Shown here: piece by piece, positions 53,701 through 61,675 of the stretch
Numbering within the stretch: position 1 is the first letter of the stretch
Layout: each line of letters opens with the position of its first letter
Assembly: GCA_012934845.2 (NCBI GenBank)
Contig: WNNJ02000411.1
Location: 1 to 64,000, forward strand
Length of the DNA stretch: 64,000 nt
Source of the DNA: Pomphorhynchus laevis
Taxonomy: Eukaryota; Acanthocephala; Palaeacanthocephala; Echinorhynchida; Pomphorhynchidae
Reading direction: 5' to 3'
The notes under the pieces: model-generated
Told to the model about the DNA's origin: nothing
What the model saw: only the letters and a program-made list of their open reading frames with translations
Databases searched by the model: none
Made by a program: the position numbers and the translations under genes

Positions 53701-54984
53701 ATTACACTTTACTTTACAGACGACTTAGTTACCAATCATGACTGTATAAAGTATTCCTGACTTGAAAGTGAATTTATTTTATCACATAATAACATATAAC
53801 CTGTAATGTATATATTACATATGAAGCTAACATTAAAATTGCTAATGTTTCAAAACTTTTTCTTATAATGTAGAATTATACATCAACAAAAAATTATTAA
53901 AATATTAAGCTTACAATATATAAATCAGCAAAATATTATTAAAAAAAATTTGTTGAAGAATAGGGTCTGAAACTTGATAACATGGCAGTTCTTTCTGATT
54001 ATCGCTATTCCTTATTCAAATACAATTTGTATACTATTTGTTAGTCAATACATAAAAATTGATTCTTATTTTAAATTTTAATAATTAATTTTATCGTTAT
54101 ATAAAAATATAAATTGTATAAAATCGTATATAATTATTTATAATTATTTATAATTATTTAAAATTATTTATAATTTATTTATAGTATAAAAATACGTAGA
54201 CTCAGTTATCTGATCTGATTATCTATAAACATAATCGATATTTAAAATAGTGAATATAGACTATTTATTTAGAAATATTTGTAATGAATATACAAATAAG
54301 CAAGTCATACAGTTAAATAAACAAATAATATCATAAATGAATATATATACAGTTCTTTCTGATTATCGCTATTCCTTATTCAAATAAAATTTGTATACTA
54401 TTTGTTAGTCAATACATAAAAATTGATTCTTATTTTAAATTTTAATAATTAATTTTATCGTTATATAAAAATATAAATTGTATAAAATCGTATATAATTA
54501 TTTATTATTTATTTTTATTTTTAATTTATATTAAGTATAAAATAAGTAGACAGTTATCTGATCTGATAACTTATCTAATATCAATATCAGAAGGTGTGTG
54601 TAAACATTTTTAGTGGATGTATCATTAAAACTAAATTCAACGGTAGTTAATCCGCTGTGAATGGTTAAAATTTCAGTCAAATATTTATCTGAACTAATGA
54701 GGAAGTCTATCAGTCATTATCATGACTCAAAGTTTCTTATAAGAATACGGTAAAATAGATGTAGAAAGTGTTTTGAGCTCAATGTACATCTTGATTTAAA
54801 AACGCTCTAGTGTGATGTATTTTTACCACCGATCATTTGTTATATACAAGAATCCAGAGATACCTTCAAATTCTTACCTTATAAAATTGATAAAAGCAGC
54901 ACAAAGCCCAAACTCGTTTTCGATGTTATTCTCATCTTTAATAGTTGTCGAGAAGAAATAAAGAAGTATGTTTTGTTTCACAGA
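36841..54984 (-). CDS. CCZ1: CCZ1-like gene (MON1-CCZ1 Rab7 exchange factor subunit), at least nine exons
   Basis: Nine minus-strand exons with AG acceptors and GT donors were assembled: 54984-54878, 52180-52087, 51534-51424, 48574-48491, 47709-47519, 47436-47317 (or 47331), 42858-42747, 39483-39313 and 36988-36849. Phases agree at every junction except exon 6 to 7, where a small exon may be missing. The product (about 370 residues found) matches CCZ1 at its start (ILLYFF...GLCAAFINF against human ILFYHP...GLCEAIVQF), in the middle (LYGTITF...FFHTYVDKY...LLDF) and at the end (DIGFFAVRCSEASELCVFYS against DYWVVGKKSDRRELYVIL). CCZ1 has three longin domains and with MON1 activates Rab7 on late endosomes. 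The first coding exon was not found. Introns are large and full of repeats. Confidence 0.82.
36989..38239. other. CCZ1 intron, AT-rich
   Basis: No repeat or gene recognised in this first part of the intron between exons 8 and 9. Confidence 0.5.
38240..39010 (+). mobile_element. LINE C-terminal fragment inside a CCZ1 intron
   Basis: The plus-strand frame 38,336-38,887 reads MRLISGAIRPTSIDLLPVLS, GIPPADIRRDAICVSASRSL, then LKSRHPFSRR and ends in a zinc knuckle (CECGVIQTGEHILACP). This is the end of ORF2 of a jockey/I-like LINE. The tail (AGTTAGCGAAATATCAAAAATAA) follows. The same tail in reverse sits at 38,250-38,293, so the fragment is bracketed by inverted ends. Opposite in direction to the host gene. 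Confidence 0.78.
39313..39483 (-). CDS. CCZ1: CCZ1 exon 8 (longin 3)
   Basis: Acceptor TTGATATAG, donor CAAGA|GTAAGT. One base completes Lys, then 56 codons: MLSYTHNDDVTADPRDYAVL, YVSRKSLSYHLHVN, NFPDIRVAVLFKFASVFCEQ. It corresponds to the EELHLIVYKAMSAAVCFMI to ASDICEQ part of CCZ1. Split Glu codon at the donor. Confidence 0.8.
39555..40140. repeat. Long inverted (foldback) repeat, about 250-bp arms
   Basis: The left arm (39,555-39,833) and right arm (39,864-40,140) are complementary with scattered differences, around a 30-base loop. Shared blocks include CTTAACCGGGATGC/GCATTCCGGGTTAAG and ACAGTATTG...CTGTCGAAG. The right arm contains a hairpin GTGTAGC...GCTACAC next to TGATGAG. No coding sequence: a foldback or MITE-like element. 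Confidence 0.9.
40141..42177. other. CCZ1 intron, AT-rich
   Basis: Nothing recognised. Confidence 0.45.
42178..42405. repeat. Foldback repeat, about 95-bp arms
   Basis: Arms 42,178-42,262 and 42,322-42,405: TTTATAGGAACC and AATGGCAACTG(T)CATCATCATC with their complements. The centre is A/T runs (AACAGTTTTTAAAAAATTG). MITE-like. Confidence 0.88.
42747..42858 (-). CDS. CCZ1: CCZ1 exon 7
   Basis: Acceptor CTAATTAG, donor CAAAA|GTAAGT. The only open frame reads TCGFAFMDDHHSTIAKALNI then EEEIISTQILHHLNLQ with two bases left over, which fits exon 8 exactly. A PLE insertion begins about 110 bases upstream (minus-strand sense) of this exon. Confidence 0.72.
42975..44370 (+). mobile_element. Penelope-like element with C-terminal GIY-YIG endonuclease
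   Basis: The plus strand shows RT pieces (GTPTYDISKTLNNIIKPF, HGIMVLLDVKNLFTNVPV, DGVSIGCVLGPTVANFY, the catalytic TRYIDDTFCCVKD near 43,490-43,530), then a linker and a C-terminal nuclease remnant (a cysteine-containing VVYQFNCSEP stretch followed by YIGYTT and LRDRIRQHTYNG). This is the canonical PLE domain order, unlike the Naiad copies. Broken in several places and 5-prime truncated. It lies in the CCZ1 intron, antisense to the gene. Confidence 0.82.
44371..45930. other. CCZ1 intron, AT-rich
   Basis: Short local duplications around AATATAAATTT(T/C)ATA and ACAAAAGCAAATGTTTGTGCAC (44,880-44,925 and 45,750-45,800). No gene. Confidence 0.5.
45931..46050. repeat. Small foldback, about 52-bp arms
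   Basis: TTATTTCGCTAACTTTTGTT to CATCATCAGAAAAA, then nine bases, then the complement ending GCGAAATATTAAAAATTAAA. The GCGAAATAT(C/T)AAAAAT end equals the tail of the LINE fragment at 38.9 kb, so it may be a two-ended tail of that family. Confidence 0.85.
46051..47316. other. CCZ1 intron, AT-rich
   Basis: Nothing recognised. It should hold any missing exon between exons 6 and 7, together with 42.9-46 kb, but I could not find one. Confidence 0.4.
47317..47436 (-). CDS. CCZ1: CCZ1 exon 6
   Basis: Acceptor CACTTATAG. Its first base completes an Arg codon, then TLKYSFQNGFDIALMEIL and NDKTMIQLRDKIFELTE. Two donors compete: GAA|GTAAGC (end 47,331, phase 0) and TTAA|GTGAGT (end 47,317, phase 2). 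Neither gives the phase needed by exon 7, so a short exon is probably missing between them. Confidence 0.72.
47519..47709 (-). CDS. CCZ1: CCZ1 exon 5
   Basis: Acceptor GATATTTAG. 63 codons plus two bases: YVDKYIIPRLKLLDFTVLTG, then CLQRKHSISTSFDINVEHIL, then NDIKAVLPKCKAFVTIFHRE. Two donors are possible. GTAAGC after GAG would leave the next exon out of frame, while CAG|GTATGAT (used here, end at 47,519) gives a matching phase. The start corresponds to YLQTLHLQSCDLLDIFGG of CCZ1. Confidence 0.82.
48491..48574 (-). CDS. CCZ1: CCZ1 exon 4
   Basis: Acceptor GATTTTAG, donor ACT|GTAAGC. 28 codons, phase 0: LLYGTITFYLNSDNKALLSQ then IFDSFFHT, matching LFNGTF...LLKERLEKFFHR. Confidence 0.82.
48602..48752. 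repeat. Direct repeat, two units of about 65 bp
   Basis: GTAA(A)A(C)...TTTGAAGTG(A/G)CACTGCAAAAA to CTGATATTTTAAAAA occurs at 48,602-48,662 and 48,691-48,750, in the CCZ1 intron. Confidence 0.8.
49440..50545 (-). pseudogene. Decayed coding remnant of unknown family in a CCZ1 intron
   Basis: Minus-strand reading gives long protein-like stretches in one frame: SSMLSGFDDGDTLDDTTVGY, then REKYSCEAQRIGGIYLDAIK with SFSRIKYFFKQNGD, a stretch ending HINDIDSSFTSLDEVV, and EDDKICGADANHPSN. Further on, in another frame, NRQILRRALNRAYGLENLQC. Several breaks interrupt it. I recognise no family. It could be a retrocopy of a host gene or an old element. The plus-strand frame at 49,967-50,212 is its shadow. 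An unrelated spacer (48,753-49,439) precedes it. Confidence 0.45.
50481..50867. repeat. 65-bp direct duplication around an AT microsatellite
   Basis: 50,481-50,545 and 50,803-50,867 are similar 65-bp copies (both encode MLSG--D---LDDTTVG on the minus strand). Between them lies (AT)n (50,668-50,721). Same architecture as at 1656-1878. Confidence 0.85.
50668..50721. repeat. (AT)n microsatellite
   Basis: About 27 AT units without interruption. Confidence 0.97.
50868..51423. other. CCZ1 intron, AT-rich
   Basis: Low-complexity TATTTATTTAT runs at 51,115-51,180. Two imperfect copies of AAAGTCA(A/T)AACAAATTT (51,332 and 51,385). No gene. Confidence 0.5.
51424..51534 (-). CDS. CCZ1: CCZ1 exon 3
   Basis: Acceptor TTTTCTAG, donor TCT|GTAAGTTTT. 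37 codons, phase 0 at both ends: KVSNKKPLKDAIKLKSAI then PFISNYAESLLQMTVKVFS, in the helical part between EENFW and MYKLFNG of CCZ1. Confidence 0.78.
51535..52086. other. CCZ1 intron between exons 2 and 3
   Basis: AT-rich. One short frame (51,746-51,940) recalls the PLE line DIFKYARNIFAYKHS, so a scrap of the Naiad family may be present. Confidence 0.45.
52087..52180 (-). CDS. CCZ1: CCZ1 exon 2
   Basis: Acceptor CTATTTTAG, donor ATG|GTAACT. One base completes the split Arg codon of the previous exon, then 31 codons read SRDTKDDCRAVITCRTCTVF and QEVEPDIWFVM. The ending corresponds to EENFWMVMVV of CCZ1. Confidence 0.82.
52259..52925. repeat. Foldback repeat, about 200-bp arms, plus internal direct repeat
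   Basis: Arms 52,331-52,533 and 52,688-52,920 are complementary: CGATCACTCGACTCGTCT, ATTTAGATT(T/G)AATGAAA and GAAAACCTA(C/T)CTATTTTT. In addition 52,259-52,341 and 52,607-52,688 are direct copies of a GACTATTTTTATTCT... block. MITE-like. No coding. Confidence 0.88.
52926..53986. other. CCZ1 intron, AT-rich
   Basis: Nothing recognised. Confidence 0.45.
53987..54580. repeat. AT-rich dispersed repeat, two tandem copies
   Basis: The block starting GTTCTTTCTGATTATCGC is at 53,987 and again at 54,352 (about 365 bp apart). The first unit is full, the second truncated. Its inverted relative is at 29,334-29,700 and a diverged one at 61,480-61,660. No coding. Family unknown. Confidence 0.85.
54878..54984 (-). 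CDS. CCZ1: CCZ1 exon 1 of those found (longin 1)
   Basis: Acceptor CATTTAG before 54,984 and donor AAG|GTAAGAA after 54,878. 107 nt encode SVKQNILLYFFSTTIKDE then NNIENEFGLCAAFINFI, ending with two bases of the next codon. This is the clearest CCZ1 match (ILFYHP...VGLCEAIVQFTR in human, from memory). Confidence 0.88.
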
Positions 54985-55173
54985 CTAAATGAAAATATAA
55001 AATAATTAGTTCGAATCATGAATCAATTGCTATTTATGAACTGTTGCATTAATATTATCTTCCATTTTTAAAATAGTCTTTATATATCAGTCATATATTT
55101 AAACTGTACTCATGAACGGATAAGGGTAAAAATAATTGTAGCAAATAAGTATACAGAAAACAATTAATATTTA

Positions 55174-55459
55174 AATTTACTCAAATGATACCATTCCGCG
55201 TGAATTTCTTGTAATACATATAAGCCCGACACTAAAGAATGACGAATGCCATTTCGTCATCACAATAACTCATCAGTGTCAGATATCTCCCACTACTGGA
55301 TGCAGAAAAGGATTGCCAGTTCTCCTCTGCATCCAGTAGTGGGAGGGATCTGGCACTTATGAGTCATTGTGATGACGAAACGGCATTCGTCATTCTTTCG
55401 CGTCGGGCTTACATGTATTACAGCAAATTCACGCGGAATGGTATCATTTGAGTAAATTC
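55174..55459. repeat. Foldback repeat made of two inverted hammerhead-bearing units
   Basis: Arms 55,174-55,305 and 55,327-55,459 are complementary with few differences, loop 21 bases. Each arm contains CT(G/T)ATGAGT(C/T)ATTGTGATGACGAAA, a hammerhead core with its stem II. The right arm has CTTATGA (a core G lost) and lacks the cleavage triplet. The left arm (read on the minus strand) has CTGATGA but also no upstream GTC. Both look inactive. Confidence 0.88.
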
Positions 55460-55599
55460 ATATAGAAGTAAGCCGATATATAGATACCCTGCGATGGCAT
55501 TTGCCATAGCTTTTTAGCTAATGATCCTATTTGATAAAGCTGTAGTGCTGATCTAGCACTCTGATGATATTACTAGAAATTTTCTAGTGCATCATTCAC

Positions 55600-55735
55600 A
55601 TTGATTCATTCGTTGATTGCCGTCTGCCGGTCCTCCTCTGCATCCAGTAGTGGGAGGGATCTGGCACTGATGAGTCATTGTGATGACGAAACGCAGTCGT
55701 CATTCTTTCGCGTCGGGCTTACATGTATTACAATT
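55600..55735 (+). repeat. Single copy of the hammerhead repeat unit
   Basis: Nearly identical to the right arm of the foldback at 55,310-55,425, from GATTGCC through GCATCCAGTAGTGGGAGG to GCTTACATGTATTACA, but keeps seven bases (GTCTGCC) that the arm lost between two GCC copies. Confidence 0.85.
55615..55695 (+). ncRNA. Hammerhead ribozyme, type III
   Basis: Stem III 5-prime strand GCCGT, cleavage triplet GTC (cut after 55,624), stem I hairpin (TGCCGGTCC, 625-633, against GGATCTGGCA, 657-666), core CTGATGA (667-673), stem II (GTCAT-TGTG-ATGAC, 674-687), core GAA (688-690) and the stem III 3-prime strand ACG (691-693). All invariant core bases are present and stem II is perfect. Stem III pairs 3 bp here. 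The sister unit at 55,380 has ACGGCA, which would pair 6 bp. Hammerheads of this kind self-cleave RNA and are known from satellites, PLEs and retrozymes. Confidence 0.8.
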
Positions 55736-56400
55736 AATATTTAAGGTAACAATAAGACAACGTTAATATTTATCCAAATAGTTTAGTAGTTGCAAAGAAC
55801 ATCCACAGGACAAATACACAACCGTAAATAGGAACGAACAATCAATTATTTTATCGATGCACCATGTTTAGAAAATAGAATAAAAAAGAATAACATTAAA
55901 TCTGCACGACGGAAAAGCGAAAGGATTTGAACAAGAAAATCGTAGAACCAATAAGACAATATGTCAGTGGATACTACCAAATCGTTATGAACAAACAAAA
56001 TTTAATCATTATATAAATCATAACATCTTTGAATAACGTGTAGCAACATTTCAAATAGAATTCGAATTTAAAAGTATCCAAAGCTGATTTTGTTTCTGAA
56101 TATTACAGACGACGACCTCTGTAATATTGTGAAATGATTTTTAACGGTATTAATGATTATAAAATATTATTGAATTTATTTTAGAGGTTTTTATTATTTA
56201 TAAACGATCAATTAAAACAGTTGTTTTGCCTGTTCAAGCGGGATAGTAACTTTCAATATGGGAATTGTTGTTGTAGTGTCAGAATAGTTACACTCAATTT
56301 ATTATAGTTAAATGCTTTCAACATATAAAGATTATGAATTCAATACGAGAATTATGGATATAATACAAAAATAGTGTAATAGTAGCATTTAATATAAAAA
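55736..56400. other. AT-rich spacer
   Basis: Nothing recognised. The missing first coding exon of CCZ1 should lie somewhere upstream of 54,984 (minus strand) but was not found. Confidence 0.4.
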
Positions 56401-56745
56401 ATGAAAACAAACGAATTGATAAAATATTTGTTGTGCAAATATTAAAGAAGACTTTATTTTTATCAAAAAACTATTTTGTATTTATTTGCGAATAATAAAT
56501 GAAACAAACGAATTGATAAAATATTGGTTGTGCAAATATTAGTTTTATTTTTTAATTTGCGAATAATGAATATAAGCAAACGAATTGAGAACATATTTGC
56601 AGTGCGAATATTAATTTTATTTTTTATCAAAAAACTATTTTGTATTTATTTGCGAATAATGAATACAAGAAAACGAATTGGGAAAATATTTGTGGTGCAA
56701 ATATTAAAGAAGACTATTTTTTGTATAAAAACCTGCATTTGATTT
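56401..56745. repeat. Minisatellite, four units of 72-97 bp
   Basis: ACGAATTG(A/G)... recurs at 56,411, 56,508, 56,580 and 56,673, each followed by AATATT(T/G)G and TGCAAATATTA, and TTTGCGAATAATGAAT. Units differ by an internal segment (TTTTTATCAAAAAACTATTT). Confidence 0.85.
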
Positions 56746-56865
56746 TTACGCAATAGTAATTTCCATCTGAAAATTTGATATTTACCCAGCACAATTATTC
56801 AGCTGATTTTGATCGAATTAATTTAAGGTATATGTTAATGATCTTGATCATATTTCTAAACTAGA

Positions 56866-56940
56866 ATGGCTGATATTTCATTTGTTCCTCTATTTGATTA
56901 CGGACAATATATATATTCTATTGTGAAAAAACATCGAACT
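56866..56940 (+). CDS. Possible first coding exon of a divergent gene
   Basis: ATG at 56,866, 25 codons (MADISFVPLFDYGQYIYSIV then KKHRT) and a good donor ACT|GTAAGAAG. Not recognised and no second exon found. It lies about 1.9 kb upstream of the first CCZ1 exon found, in the opposite direction. Could be chance. Confidence 0.25.
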
Positions 56941-57329
56941 GTAAGAAGATAATCGTAATGTTGTTCAGTCGGTGAGTGCATTCAGAATGACACATTACTC
57001 AAGTTGTAGTCGAGTATCGTTATAGTCCAGTATATAACTACTAGACTTCAACGATACCCTTAGCAATGGTTTTGCATTGCTTTATTCAAATTATTGCAAT
57101 CGTAAATTAAAAATGTATTTTAGCTTGAATATGAATTAGGTTAAAATCGCCGACAACAGCTATTGAATAATATTAAATCCATAAGATGTAGAGAGATGAA
57201 TATAACATATTGAGCATCTAGTTGATGTTATTGGGTTTTTCATGATATATGAATAAAAATGGTGTGCTTCGTTCATATAAGTGAATTGAAAGATTGTTGG
57301 TAGTATAACATTGCTAAACGTATTTCTTC
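56941..57329. other. AT-rich spacer
   Basis: Nothing recognised. Confidence 0.4.
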
Positions 57330-57640
57330 TATTTCGTTAGTTTATTTACTTATTTAATTGACCACCAAAAGATCAACGGTCAACAAAATAGTAAGGCTTT
57401 AAGGCGAAAATCAACAAGAAGATAGTTTTTCAATCCTGAAATATGCGTAGCCTCGTTAACAGCAGCTGCCAGATTGTTTCATCGTTTGACAATTCGATTT
57501 TTTATGTTACTTCTTTTAAGTCTCGATCCCAATTTGTGTTTCAGTTTTAGCTTGTGTTTTCGTAAATTGGCATTAGGAGGAAGTGTAAATAGATGATGTA
57601 AAACCTGCTTAGGAGAGTGCAATGTCCTCCACACCATTGT
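57330..57640 (-). mobile_element. CR1/jockey LINE C-terminal fragment
   Basis: The minus strand reads LRKHKLKLKHKLGSRLKRSN, IKNRIVKR-NNLAAAVNEATH and ISGLKNYL, the conserved ...F--R----WN-LP--V-----V--FK--L end of CR1/jockey ORF2. One stop where W is expected (WNNL). 3-prime fragment only. Confidence 0.65.
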
Positions 57641-57879
57641 CATTCAGTTCAATTAAAGTTTGCTCGTTTGGATTCGAGTATAATGTTTTTGAGTGCCGAA
57701 TGTTTTTATCATATTTTACTGTAAAATGTTTATGCAAGTATTCTCATAGCATCAGCTGATGAGGTTCACTAATACGGAGATGTAACAGACTCGTATGTTT
57801 GCTCAGAGTAGTATTTACCAAATTAACAATAATACATTTAATTTAAATAAATAATTTACATTGAAAATTAAGCACATCA
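57641..57879. other. AT-rich spacer
   Basis: May still be upstream part of the LINE fragment to its left. No motif. Confidence 0.35.
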
Positions 57880-58870
57880 AAATAAAAAGCACAAAAAGAC
57901 ATTTATTTTTACGTGGCAAATGCGTGCCGGCGCACGCTTACATGACCACAACAACAAAAAAATCTAAATCATGTTTTGAGGAGGTGTGTACGAAGGCGGC
58001 ATTTGAATGCAATAAAGAGGGAGCGCGGCGGACGTCGAGTGGGAGCTGATTCCAGGCGGGTGGGGCGGCAACGAGGAAGGATCGAGACCGTAGTTGTTAG
58101 AGTAATTAAGAACCTAGAGTAAGAGGAATTAGGGAAATGCAATGATAGATAGAGGTGTGACGAGTGTCGTCTAAGAAAGGGAAACTAATGAACGATGGGG
58201 GAGCCGACAGCGATGAGCGAAAGTGACGAGAAGGCGAAGGTGGATGCGGATGTGGATTGTGGGCCAGGCGAGTTGGGCAATATATGTAGATGTTTGATCA
58301 AAGCGACTGAGACGTAGAAGTACTTGAATGACCGAGTTGATGATGCGTTGTAGGGGTAAGATGATGGATTTTGGAGAATTGGCGAAAAGTCTGAGGAAGT
58401 AATCGATTTTAGGGAAGATAAGCGACGAAAGAGACATACAGGAACGGAAGTTGATAAGGAGGCGGATATCTCGGAGAATTAAGTTAAACGAACGGACCTT
58501 GTCACGGAGGATGGGTTTAAGGGAAAGTTGATCATCGAAATGGAATCTTAAGAAAGTGAAATTGTGGACTTTGTGGATGATTGATGAGGCAAAAGATATA
58601 GGGGGAGGAGATATGTTAGGTTGACGGGGGATGATCCACATTATTTTGGACTTGTATGGATTTAGAACGATACGAAGATGGGAGAGACGGTTGTAGATAG
58701 AAGAAAGACAGTTGAAGACAAAAGTTGTGATATCGTGTATGTGATGGGCGGATGCATGAGCGTATATGAGGATGCCATCGGCGTATTGACTGACGTTAAA
58801 TGAGTAAGGTTTGATAAACGGAGAGAGATCGCCAAGTAGAAGAGAGAAAATCAGGAGACCTAGGACTGGA
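57880..58870 (-). mobile_element. L2-group LINE 3-prime third, family B
   Basis: The minus strand carries GDLSPFIKPYSFNVSQYADG (RT catalytic region; YADD reads YADG here), VLNPYKSKIMWIIPRQ, then LRDIRLLINFRSCMSLSSLI, KIDYFLRLFANSPKSII and LLRLSRFDQTSTYIAQLAWP. The frame is open from 58,641 to 58,171, then shifts. The untranslated end (57,880-57,960) matches the family-B copy at 23.8 kb in reverse. The mutated catalytic Asp and frame changes show it is dead. Confidence 0.82.
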
Positions 58871-60614
58871 GATATTGCCTTAGTGACAGGAAATTTAACT
58901 GAGAATAGCTACAAATAGTTAAATTGCAGAAATATCTAATCCTGGATTGAAATCGATTTTATGATACCGAATTAATTTAATCTTTACAGAGAATCATTTT
59001 ATAAATGATTCAATTCATTTTATATATTTTATACAAAATATATAAATGATTAAAGCAGGCGAAGTATTTGACTTTAACACAAAAATCCATGCTAGCGTGT
59101 AAATTGTATTAACGTGATTTAAAAGGTTTTCAGAAAAAGATTTAAACTAATTTGTATAAATATTTAAAGTTAGATTTGCAGAAATTTGTATTAAAGGGCT
59201 TTAAAAATATCTAAAATTGGAATATAGCAAGTATCAAAATAAAAATAAATTTGGTAATTTTCGTTACGAGAATATTAATATTTTACAATAGAATTTTTAA
59301 TGAATATACAGATAAAACTTGACTAGTATTAAATTTTCATTAAAATTCCTTCAAACTGCACGTTTACTATAATACAAATATTGCTACATTTTTAAACTGA
59401 ACGAGATTTTTATCTTATCTAGTAGCTTTAATTATTTTCATATAAATAAGCATGCATAATACCGACTAAGTAAAGAAAACAACTGGCTCTCAAAGTCAAT
59501 AATTTGTTAAAATAAAGTATTAAAAGTATATGGTCGAATATCACGAAGTCTGCGAGTACTTGGACCGATAATTCAAAGTCCTGAATTACAAAATTTAAGA
59601 TCCCAAATTACGAAAATGCAAGATTCGAGAATACGTGGTTTGAGTGTAGATTACAAAGTAAAAAATTGGACTGAATAAAGATAGCTACAAAAAAATTTAT
59701 TGATGATTGAGTCCTACTAAATTGATTTATTTTTGTCTACATGTGTATATGGTACGCAGAGATAAAGACGGAAACGTGGACACGTTTTAATATTACCTTA
59801 TTGTCGTGGTTGTTATTCGTTTGAAAAGCACATAGGTAAATCAGAGTTGCATCAATTGGTATACAAATTTCCGCAGCATTAGTAGTTGTCGAGTCCATTT
59901 AAAGTGTTATTAAATTTGCAAAGGATCGAAGATGCGTAGAATACTGGTGTTTTCACAAACTTTCAAACACGCCAAAACTCAACCAATAGGTCAACAGTGA
60001 TAGAAATATAGACAGCGGACACTACTTGTAGTCAACTATAATCTATAAAAAGAAAATGTATCTGCGTTTTATAATCAGCAATTAACCGAATCACAAGACA
60101 AATATAATATAGAGAAAATATAGAGAAACCTAATTTACATAGAATATTGGAAAAATGAAATCAGTTTAACATATTATGTGCGTTTATAATCGAATGGAAG
60201 TTCATGACATTGCAATTATATTGACAAATGGCAGGGACAGCAATTTTGTGTGTTTCTGATCAAGATTGATAAACCTTTAAGTATATTCCCTATGAATTTC
60301 ACCTAATCTCCGTTACAAACTGATTTTTAGTAAAACTTCATTATGCAGGTATCAATTTGTTGTGGACCTGCAAGCGAAAATTCGATCGCATCAGCTACTC
60401 AAAATAAAAAAAAAACTTATCATCACGAATGTTCTTTTGTTCATACCGTAAATAAATCTGCAGTAGCGTAGAAGTTAAGCACATATTGATTTCATTATGA
60501 GACAAATTGCTCTTTACAAATAATAATAGGAGTAGACGAGAAAGACACGTTTAGATGCATCTGCAATGACTTATTCGGGGGTTAGTTTGAGAGAATATTA
60601 ATGAATGTCGTTGT
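58871..60614. other. AT-rich spacer, no gene recognised
   Basis: No open frame of interest and no recognised repeat. Confidence 0.5.
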
Positions 60615-61385
60615 ATGTACACGCCTCCAACTCTAGATCTAGACAAAGTTGCGACAAACTTGCAATTTCCACTTCGTGGCTTTCACCGTTTTAGGAGCTC
60701 GCTTAGTTTTAACTTCTGTCACTCTCTTATCCCCAGTCTATTGTCTCATAAGATCGGCCATTTCCTCAGTAATTTTACTTTCTCCTTAAAATCCTCACGT
60801 ATTCCTCTCCAGCAGTTTGTGAATTCCGCCGTGCTTATCGTTTTTCGCCTCCGCCGTTTTGATCATATTGCATCTAGCCTCGCTAAATTCAACTGGCTAA
60901 ATATGAAAAACAACATTTTATTCCTTATTCTGTGTATCACTTTTCGACACTTTCCTTCAAACTCACCTTCTTATCTGCATCTTCCTACAATTACCGAACC
61001 CCGCCTCAGCGTCTTAAATCTTCATTCATTACCTATCTTCTCAATGTTCCTAATTTTACTCAAACTATGGTCAGCGTTCCTTTTTTATTGTGGCCTCTCT
61101 CCTCTGGAATAAGCTGCCTTCAGCCATCCGCTCGACAGCCTCCTTTCCATCCTTCAAGCACAGAATCCGCATTTTGTCCATTAATAATTAATTCAATTAT
61201 TAATACTCTTTTAAACTCTCTCACACGCTCCCACACATCAACATCAAACTATTGGAATTGTTCACACTTTTATTTTTTTGTTATTTTTCTTTTTATTTGT
61301 TATAAAAAACTTTTAATTTGTAATCTAGTGGACATGTAAGTGGATACAAATAGCCGCTTTAATAAACCTGTACTTTTTTAAAGTT
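60615..61385 (+). mobile_element. L2-group LINE 3-prime end, family A
   Basis: Reads FRSSLSFNFCHSLIPSLLSH, then FVNSAVLIVFRLRRFDHIAS and LAKFNWLNMKN, followed by a tail with CACACATCAACATCAAACTA and GGACATGTAAGTGGATACAA. The tail and untranslated end match the complement of 22,190-22,700. Frames shift near 60,930. 5-prime truncated. Confidence 0.82.
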
Positions 61386-61479
61386 GTCTAGTTGATTTTC
61401 AATATCACGATAGAAAATTAGAAAATATGGATAAAAGGTAGCTAATTTAGAACATGCTAATTGTAGTCAAATAATTTAA

Positions 61480-61660
61480 ATCAGCTAACTGAGTCTACGT
61501 ATTGAATATAATTATAAAATAAACAAAACATAATTATGCTAAATCAAAATTTTATAATTAAATAATAAAATTAATAATTGTTTTTAGATTTTATATAATT
61601 TAAATCAAGTTAAAAATGAAATTTAAAATAAACGTCATTTTTATGAATTGACTAATAAAT
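61480..61660. repeat. Diverged copy of the AT-rich dispersed repeat
   Basis: Shares AACTGAGTCTACGTAT and the ATTGACTAATAAAT region with 29.33 and 54.0 kb. Confidence 0.6.
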
Positions 61661-61675
61661 AACAGACGTTGTATC

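Noticed and set aside
36841-54984. First idea that the spliced exons encode a MutS homologue (MSH4/MSH5)
   Set aside because: One exon (PLKDAIKLKSAI) resembled MutS, but the other exons fit CCZ1 in order and none carries the MutS ATPase.
55541-55600. Second hammerhead-like stretch CTGATGATATTACTAGAAAT
   Set aside because: Stem II would be two base pairs and no cleavage triplet or stem III is visible.
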